Below are positions 58,938 to 64,000 of a stretch of DNA of 64,000 nucleotides, piece by piece. The notes under the pieces are model-generated. The model saw only the letters and a list, made by a program, of their open reading frames with translations, did not search any database and was not told where the DNA came from. The position numbers and the translations under genes are program-made. Every line of letters begins with the position of its first letter. The first letter of the stretch is position 1. Origin of the DNA: an uncultured cyanobacterium (lineage in GTDB: Bacteria > Cyanobacteriota > Cyanobacteriia > Thermostichales > Thermostichaceae); assembly GCA_937944885.1 (NCBI GenBank), contig CALFBB010000002.1, forward strand, positions 1 to 64,000, in the 5' to 3' direction.

Positions 58938-59492
58938 TTAGGTCAGCTTCTGTTCTACCCCAAACCCCACCAGCAACAGCTCCTGTAGCGGTTGGCCGGC
59001 CGGAGGACGCTCATAGGTGAGAATCTGCCGCAGGCGTAGGCGGGGATTGAGCAATGTGATGGAGTCGATGGCAACCACATGAGTATAGGTGGTGGTCATG
59101 ACCAATTGCAGGGATCCAGGATCAAAGCGAAAGGTAGCTACAATCGGTCGGTCTTCCTCGTAAGCCCGATCCCGTAGATAGTCTCCCTCCAGGCTGGTTG
59201 GGCTTTCCTGCTGTGGCACAAAGAGCATATTGAGTTCCTGGGCCACCTCTTCTCCGGTTTCAGAAACCGTCTCAAAAGCAAGGTGAAAGCCCAAAAAACC
59301 ATCCACACCGTGGTTGGGGTAATGGTTATCGGCCAGAACCTTGTGCTTCAGCTCAGGGGTCAGGGTGCGGATGGTAAATTCGGTGCGGGAGCGCTCCACT
59401 TCGCCACGAGTGAGGTAATGGTAGGTTCGCTCTGTGCTCCAAGCACCAATACAGCAGTTAAAAAAATGGTGAAACCGATCCAGGGACTTCAT
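58938..59492 (-). CDS. cpcS: CpcS/CpeS-family phycobiliprotein lyase
   Basis: This family attaches phycocyanobilin to Cys84-equivalent sites of phycobiliproteins. The 184-residue lipocalin-like protein begins with FHHFFNCCIGAWSTERTYHY and contains SRTEFTIRTL, GFLGFHLAFET and RPIVATFRFDP, as in CpcS. Length and strand pattern are normal. Whether it is CpcS, CpeS or CpeU type cannot be decided from sequence reading; no phycoerythrin gene is in view. The TPR gene follows closely. Confidence 0.88.
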   Translation of the reverse strand: MKSLDRFHHFFNCCIGAWSTERTYHYLTRGEVERSRTEFTIRTLTPELKHKVLADNHYPNHGVDGFLGFHLAFETVSETGEEVAQELNMLFVPQQESPTSLEGDYLRDRAYEEDRPIVATFRFDPGSLQLVMTTTYTHVVAIDSITLLNPRLRLRQILTYERPPAGQPLQELLLVGFGVEQKLT

Positions 59493-59604
59493 GCGAGGTT
59501 CATCTGCAGGGCGGGGTCAGGGTTTAGACAGAGCTGTTGCCAAAGGGGTGCGAAACCAGTGCTTCTGATCCTAAAACAATCCCTAACGCTGAGATCGAAA
59601 TCCT

Positions 59605-60888
59605 TCAGGTTGTTTGTCCTATCAGTTTCCCTTTAGCCACCAGCATCTGTTGCTCCAGCAACTGCAAAGCCCGCTGCAACTGCACATCCTCTGGCCCGGC
59701 TAAAGTCTCTACCGTCAGGGGTACGGCTCCCTCCGGTACCACCACATCCGGCTGGATTCCCTGTCGATGGATGTCGTGGCCGCTAGGGGTCAGGTACTTG
59801 GCAGTGGTCACTGCCAGCCCCGAACCATCCGCCAATTCCAAAAGCGATTGAATTAGCCCCTTGCCAAAGGTACGGGTACCCACTAACCGGGCCCGTCCAC
59901 TATCTTGGAGTGCTCCTGCCAACACTTCGCTGGCACTGGCACTACCTTGATTCACCAGCACCACCAGGGGAGCTGCCGTCAGAACCTCTCCTGTGGCGGG
60001 AATGCTCTCTTGAATGCCGTGCCGATCGGTCACTCGCACAATGTCTCCCTTCGGGATCCAAAACCGGCCAATCTCAATCGCTGCCTGCAACAGGCCACCC
60101 GGATTGTTGCGCAGATCCAAAATGTAGCCCCGGACTCCTCTAGCCTCAGCCGCTTGGATAGCCTGCTTGACCTCGGCGGCAGCTTTGCCGTTGAACTGGC
60201 TAAGGCGAATGTAAGCAATGGATCCCTGCGGTTGCTCAAAAAAATGGGTGCGGACCGGGTTGATACTAATCGATTCCCGGATCAGTTCCACCTCCCAGAT
60301 GTGATCCTGTCGTTTCAGCTGCAGGCGTACCGGCGTGCCACTCGGGCCCCGCATCCGCTCTGCTACTTCATCCAGGCTGAGCCCGGCCACCGTCACACCA
60401 TCCACTGCCAATACCTCATCCTGACTCTGGATCCCAGCCTGTTCTGCCGGGGTTCCTTCCATGGGAGCAATCACCCGTACCGACCCCTGATCGTCAATAG
60501 CAATCTGCAAACCAATGCCGCTCAGTTCCCCAGCAGTGGAGGTTTGTAGGCTTAGGTAGTGCTCCTTATCCAAAAAGCGGGTGAAGGGATCCCCCAGGGT
60601 TGCCAACATCTCTTCAATGGCCTGGTAGGCTTGCTGCCTCCCCTGCAAGGGCCGAGAGAGCACCCGTTGCCGCACTTGCCACCAGTTTTGCCCGTTAAAA
60701 GCCGGATCCACATAGGCTCGATCCACGTAGGCCCAGGCCTGAGCCACCAGTTGCTGCTCTTCTCCCCAGCGGCCGGCCTGCACCTGACAGGCACCAATAC
60801 CCAAGCTGACCCACAGCAAACACCCCAGCAGCAGAACCTGGATCCCCCGGCATACCCCCGCTAGGATCCCTCCTCTCCTTCGACCCAT
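59605..60888 (-). CDS. ctpA: Carboxyl-terminal processing protease (S41 family, CtpA-like)
   Basis: CtpA-type proteases remove C-terminal extensions of proteins such as the photosystem II D1 precursor in the lumen. From ATG 60888 the product has 427 residues: a signal peptide (GIQVLLLGCLLWVSLGIGAC region), a PDZ domain (about 95-175, with LSGIGLQIAID) and the peptidase core. The catalytic Ser is in NQGSASASEVLAGALQD and the Lys in GTRTFGKGLIQS. An upstream start at 60960 precedes the signal and is less likely. Cyanobacteria carry several paralogues (CtpA, CtpB, CtpC), and which one this is remains open. Confidence 0.9.
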   Translation of the reverse strand: MGRRRGGILAGVCRGIQVLLLGCLLWVSLGIGACQVQAGRWGEEQQLVAQAWAYVDRAYVDPAFNGQNWWQVRQRVLSRPLQGRQQAYQAIEEMLATLGDPFTRFLDKEHYLSLQTSTAGELSGIGLQIAIDDQGSVRVIAPMEGTPAEQAGIQSQDEVLAVDGVTVAGLSLDEVAERMRGPSGTPVRLQLKRQDHIWEVELIRESISINPVRTHFFEQPQGSIAYIRLSQFNGKAAAEVKQAIQAAEARGVRGYILDLRNNPGGLLQAAIEIGRFWIPKGDIVRVTDRHGIQESIPATGEVLTAAPLVVLVNQGSASASEVLAGALQDSGRARLVGTRTFGKGLIQSLLELADGSGLAVTTAKYLTPSGHDIHRQGIQPDVVVPEGAVPLTVETLAGPEDVQLQRALQLLEQQMLVAKGKLIGQTT

Positions 60889-61093
60889 GCCCACCCATCT
60901 TGACCTCAGCACAGCATCCCAATGAAGAAAAATATGAAGAAACATGAAGAAAGTAGACATGACAGGATTGCTTTTAAGCGGTTGGAGCCAGAACTTGCTC
61001 CTCTGAAGCTGAGCCTAGCTCAATGAACGTGTTACATTGCTGAATGGAGAGCTCAGCTGAGCCCAATCCATCGTTTCAAAACCCACAGGCATT

Positions 61094-61741
61094 ATGAGCA
61101 AAGTTTACGACTGGTTAGACGAGCGGCTGGAGATTACGCCTTTCGTCGATGATGCAACTGGGAAATTCATTCCGCCTCACGTTAACATCTTTTATTGCCT
61201 AGGCGGCATAACCTTGGTGTGCTTCTTGATTCAGTTTGCCACAGGCTTCGCCATGACCTTCTACTACCGCCCAACGGTAGCTGAGGCCTTCGAGTCGGTG
61301 AACTACATCATGACCCAGGTCAACTTTGGTTGGCTGTTACGTTCCATCCACCGCTGGAGCGCCTCCATGATGGTGTTGATGATGATCCTGCACACTTTCC
61401 GGGTTTACTTGACCGGTGGCTTTAAGAAGCCCCGCGAGCTGACCTGGGTAACCGGTGTAATCTTGGCGGTGCTAACCGTTTCTTTTGGTGTTACGGGCTA
61501 CTCTCTGCCCTGGGATCAAGTGGGATACTGGGCCGTTAAGATCGTATCCGGTGTACCCAGTGCTATCCCAGTAGTGGGGGATCTGTTGGTGCAGCTGATC
61601 CGGGGTGGTGAAGCGGTTGGCCAGGCCACCTTGACTCGCTTCTACAGCTTGCATACCTTTGTGCTGCCCTGGCTGATTGCCGTCTTTATGACCATGCACT
61701 TTTTAATGATCCGCCGCCAAGGTATTTCCGGGCCTTTGTGA
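61094..61741 (+). CDS. petB: Cytochrome b6
   Basis: PetB is the heme-carrying membrane subunit of the cytochrome b6f complex. The 215-residue protein has four helices. The high-spin heme c-n is attached at Cys35 ([11 protein letters not shown]). The paired heme ligands are in [20 protein letters not shown] (helix B) and [19 protein letters not shown] (helix D). The length is identical to the usual 215. petD follows after 98 bp on the same strand. Confidence 0.98.
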   Translation: MSKVYDWLDERLEITPFVDDATGKFIPPHVNIFYCLGGITLVCFLIQFATGFAMTFYYRPTVAEAFESVNYIMTQVNFGWLLRSIHRWSASMMVLMMILHTFRVYLTGGFKKPRELTWVTGVILAVLTVSFGVTGYSLPWDQVGYWAVKIVSGVPSAIPVVGDLLVQLIRGGEAVGQATLTRFYSLHTFVLPWLIAVFMTMHFLMIRRQGISGPL

Positions 61742-61839
61742 TCTGTCCATGGGTTTGGTTATGGGGGTCTCTAGCTCCTTACTGTAACCAAGCCCATTCC
61801 TGACTTAGTAACTTTTGCACCTCGACAAGGAGAACTTCT

Positions 61840-62352
61840 ATGGCTGTCTCGAAGCAGGTTATTGCTACCGAGGCGATTACCCGTAAGGTTGACCTCGACA
61901 ACCCTAAGGTAGTTGCCAAGCTCAAGAAAAATATGGGCCACATGACCTATGGTGAGCCGGCTTGGCCCAATGATTTGCTCTACATGTTTCCGGTGGTCAT
62001 TTTGGGCACCATCGGCTTGATTGTGGCCCTCTCAGTGATGGATCCGGCGGGCGTGGGTGAGCCTGCCGATCCCTTTGCTACTCCCCTGGAGATTTTGCCC
62101 GAATGGTACCTTTATCCGGCTTTCCACCTGTTGCGCATTGCACCCAACAAGCTCCTGGGGATCGCCCTGATGTCGGCCATTCCCGTCGGTCTGCTGTTTG
62201 TACCTTTCATCGAAAACGTCAACAAGTTTCAGAATCCGCTGCGTCGCCCTGTGGCCACCACGGTGTTTCTGATCGGTACTCTGGTTACCCTCTACCTGGG
62301 CATCGGCGCCACCCTGCCTTTGGACAAGTGGGTTACCCTGGGCCTGTTCTAG
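61840..62352 (+). CDS. petD: Cytochrome b6f subunit IV
   Basis: PetD is the three-helix partner of cytochrome b6 and forms part of the plastoquinol oxidation site. The 170-residue protein contains the PEWY motif ([15 protein letters not shown]) at the Qo site and [19 protein letters not shown]. It has the typical 160 residues plus an N-terminal extension of about ten ([11 protein letters not shown]). An AAGGAG ribosome site precedes the ATG. A terminator follows at 62401-62433. Confidence 0.98.
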   Translation: MAVSKQVIATEAITRKVDLDNPKVVAKLKKNMGHMTYGEPAWPNDLLYMFPVVILGTIGLIVALSVMDPAGVGEPADPFATPLEILPEWYLYPAFHLLRIAPNKLLGIALMSAIPVGLLFVPFIENVNKFQNPLRRPVATTVFLIGTLVTLYLGIGATLPLDKWVTLGLF

Positions 62353-62400
62353 AGTAACTTGTCCCTAGGCGGGATACCTGTTTATTTGTTCATCCTTCGG

Positions 62401-62433
62401 AAGTGCAGTTGGGAAACACCCGGCTGCACTTTT
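62401..62433 (+). terminator. Terminator downstream of petBD
   Basis: AAGTGCAG at 62401-62408 pairs with CTGCACTT at 62424-62431, and the stem continues inward (TTGGG with CCCGG) around an AAACA loop. Four T residues overlap its end. It lies about 50 bp after the petD stop and should end the petBD message, although the T-tract is short. Confidence 0.7.
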
Positions 62434-62513
62434 GCCTTGGATCTGGATTAGAAAGGAGGGGGGGATCCAGGCATCCAAAATGGTAATATCTCTAAGCCCT
62501 TGCTTGCGTTCAG

Positions 62514-63608
62514 ATGGCTATGACTGCACCTACCTATCGGATCACCGCCCTGGCCGGGGATGGTATTGGCCCCGAAATTATGCAGGTAGGGCGGGCAGTT
62601 TTGGATGCAGTGGCCAAGCAGTCGGGGTTTGACATCCAGTGGCAGGAGGGCCTTATCGGCGGTATTGCCTATGAGCAAACAGGGGATCCCTTGCCGGCAG
62701 AAACCCTGAAAATGGCCCAAAATAGCGATGCCATTTACTTGGCTGCTGTTGGGGACTTTAAGTACGATACCTTACCTCGCAACAAACGACCGGAACAGGC
62801 TTTGCTCGGTCTAAGAGCCGGTCTAGGGCTGTTTGCCAATTTGCGCCCGGTGAAAATTTTGCCTCAACTGGTTAATTCTTCCTCCCTAAAGCCAGAGGTC
62901 ATCGAGGGAATCGATCTAATGGTGGTACGGGAATTAACCGGCGGCATCTACTTTGGCCAGCCCAAGGGTATCTTTACCGATGCTTCCGGATCCCGCCGTG
63001 GTGTCAATACCATGGTCTATAGCGAGGCGGAAGTGGATCGCATTGCCCACGTAGCCTTTGACCTAGCCCGTAAGCGAAGGCGCAAGCTTTGCTCGGTGGA
63101 TAAAGCTAATGTTTTGGAGGTCTCCCAACTGTGGCGGGAGCGGGTAACCGCTATTGCAGCAGCCTACCCCGAGGTTGAGCTCTCCCATATGTACGTCGAC
63201 AATGCAGCGATGCAGCTGGTGCGCTGGCCAAAGCAATTTGATGTCATTCTCACCGGCAACCTCTTTGGGGATATCCTCTCCGATGAAGCCGCGATGCTCA
63301 CCGGCTCGATTGGCATGTTACCTTCTGCTTCTTTGGGCTCCACCGGACCTGGAGTCTATGAACCGGTACACGGCTCTGCCCCCGATATTGCCGGTCAAGA
63401 CAAAGCTAACCCGATTGCTCAGGTGCTCTCCGGAGCCATGATGTTGCGCTACTCCTTGAATCAACCGGAAGCAGCCACCCGGATTGAGCAAGCTGTGGAA
63501 ACAGTTCTAGCCCAAGGCTACCGCACCGGAGATATCTACTCTGAGGGAATGACCTTAGTCGGGTGCCAGCAGATGGGAGAAAAAATCTTAGCTGCCTTGT
63601 CGGTTTGA
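62514..63608 (+). CDS. leuB: 3-isopropylmalate dehydrogenase
   Basis: LeuB oxidises 3-isopropylmalate to 2-oxoisocaproate with NAD in leucine synthesis. The 364-residue protein begins [16 protein letters not shown] and has the substrate-loop [14 protein letters not shown], the catalytic Lys region [10 protein letters not shown], and the metal site [33 protein letters not shown] is the NAD-binding block. The length is normal. It is separated from petBD by a terminator, so it probably has its own promoter. Confidence 0.97.
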   Translation: MAMTAPTYRITALAGDGIGPEIMQVGRAVLDAVAKQSGFDIQWQEGLIGGIAYEQTGDPLPAETLKMAQNSDAIYLAAVGDFKYDTLPRNKRPEQALLGLRAGLGLFANLRPVKILPQLVNSSSLKPEVIEGIDLMVVRELTGGIYFGQPKGIFTDASGSRRGVNTMVYSEAEVDRIAHVAFDLARKRRRKLCSVDKANVLEVSQLWRERVTAIAAAYPEVELSHMYVDNAAMQLVRWPKQFDVILTGNLFGDILSDEAAMLTGSIGMLPSASLGSTGPGVYEPVHGSAPDIAGQDKANPIAQVLSGAMMLRYSLNQPEAATRIEQAVETVLAQGYRTGDIYSEGMTLVGCQQMGEKILAALSV

Positions 63609-63615
63609 TTTTGAT

Positions 63616-64000
63616 CTAGTTGATTGAGGAACCTGCTGCTTGACGAGCGCAAATGTGCCGGCCAATCTGCTTGTCAACTTTCATAATGTGGTTTACTAGC
63701 CAGTCAGCTAACTTTTTATGGATTATCTCCGGCAAAGATTCATTAGCCGGATCCTGGCGATACTGCTGCTGTAGCTCCTCGAAAAGGCGTACAAACTCCG
63801 CATGAGCTTTGCAGTTCATCTCTGCAGCAGGGCATTGGTGAGCAGCAGCACAGCTTTCTTCTTGCTCAAAGTGCCACTCTGCATAGTATTTCATAAAAGT
63901 CAGGAGCTTTTTGAGAAAGGAACTGCCCTTTCCTTCTTCAATAGAGACTGCTAAGTCATTTACCGTAGCAACCAACTCCTTGTGTTGAACATCAATAGTG
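63616..64000 (-). CDS. Hemerythrin-like O2-binding protein, 5' end beyond window
   Basis: The minus-strand frame is open to the window edge and reads TIDVQHKELVATVNDLAVS at its visible start, so the annotated Leu/Val starts inside are not the true start. Hemerythrin di-iron ligands appear as QHKEL, EWHFEQEE, KAHAEF and NHIMKVDK, the usual order in bacteriohemerythrins. The helix B-C loop contains three cysteines (ESCAAAHQCPAAEMNC), which are unusual for the family. It could bind O2, NO or serve in iron or redox sensing. It converges with leuB, with 7 bp between stops. Confidence 0.85.
   Translation of the reverse strand, partial: TIDVQHKELVATVNDLAVSIEEGKGSSFLKKLLTFMKYYAEWHFEQEESCAAAHQCPAAEMNCKAHAEFVRLFEELQQQYRQDPANESLPEIIHKKLADWLVNHIMKVDKQIGRHICARQAAGSSIN

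Overview
The window is chromosomal DNA of an oxygenic cyanobacterium. It carries chlL/chlN and por (protochlorophyllide reduction), petB/petD (cytochrome b6f), a CpcS-type phycobiliprotein lyase, heme oxygenase for bilin synthesis, a high-light-inducible protein, the split rpoC1/rpoC2 polymerase genes and the cyanobacterial alkane pair (acyl-ACP reductase and aldehyde deformylating oxygenase). The palindrome GGGATCCC recurs far more often than chance both inside and between genes, and I saw no GCGATCGC (HIP1). That fits an unusual unicellular lineage, possibly of the hot-spring Synechococcus/Thermostichus type; the species is a guess.

Layout. 1-3.7 kb: tail of a cation efflux gene, hisH, an EVE-domain gene, a large pentapeptide-repeat protein, surE and a small unknown gene. 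3.7-7.4 kb: chlN, por and chlL, all on the minus strand, so both routes of protochlorophyllide reduction are clustered. 7.8-10.7 kb: a hendecad-repeat coiled-coil protein, a serine-recombinase homologue that has lost its catalytic residues, and murQ. 11-18.2 kb: uvrB, an MscS-type channel, panE, pyrR, a lumenal pentapeptide protein and heme oxygenase. 18.7-28.9 kb: rpoB-rpoC1-rpoC2 behind a near-consensus promoter, followed by an overlapping family-5 uracil-DNA glycosylase. 28.9-33.1 kb: tenA, the alkane genes and small unknown genes. 33.1-34.7 kb is a gene graveyard with an ABC-transporter remnant and a second multiply broken gene. 34.7-41.2 kb: a group 2 sigma factor, an AT-rich spacer with inverted repeats, a Pro/Thr-rich lipoprotein, ccsA, a LapA-like protein and trigger factor. 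41.3-45.0 kb: a beta-barrel-like protein, a Tat-exported protein and a polytopic membrane protein, possibly a cell-surface set. 45.1-47.3 kb: a tandem V4R-domain protein flanked by a small protein and a possible roadblock-like protein. 47.9-52.8 kb: an exopolysaccharide set (mannose-6-P isomerase-type cupin, BcsB-like protein, and an MshEN/GT2 glycosyltransferase). 53.1-56.8 kb: orphan potD, a glutathione S-transferase pseudogene, a 47-residue Hli protein with its own terminator, KDPG aldolase and ybeY. 56.8-64 kb: dgkA, thrB, a TPR protein, cpcS, a carboxyl-terminal protease, petBD, leuB and a truncated hemerythrin.

The most interesting parts are the V4R/roadblock-like cluster with an odd translational start, the glycosyltransferase with an N-terminal c-di-GMP-type domain, the recombinase homologue without catalytic residues, and two pseudogenes each broken by a short perfect tandem duplication.
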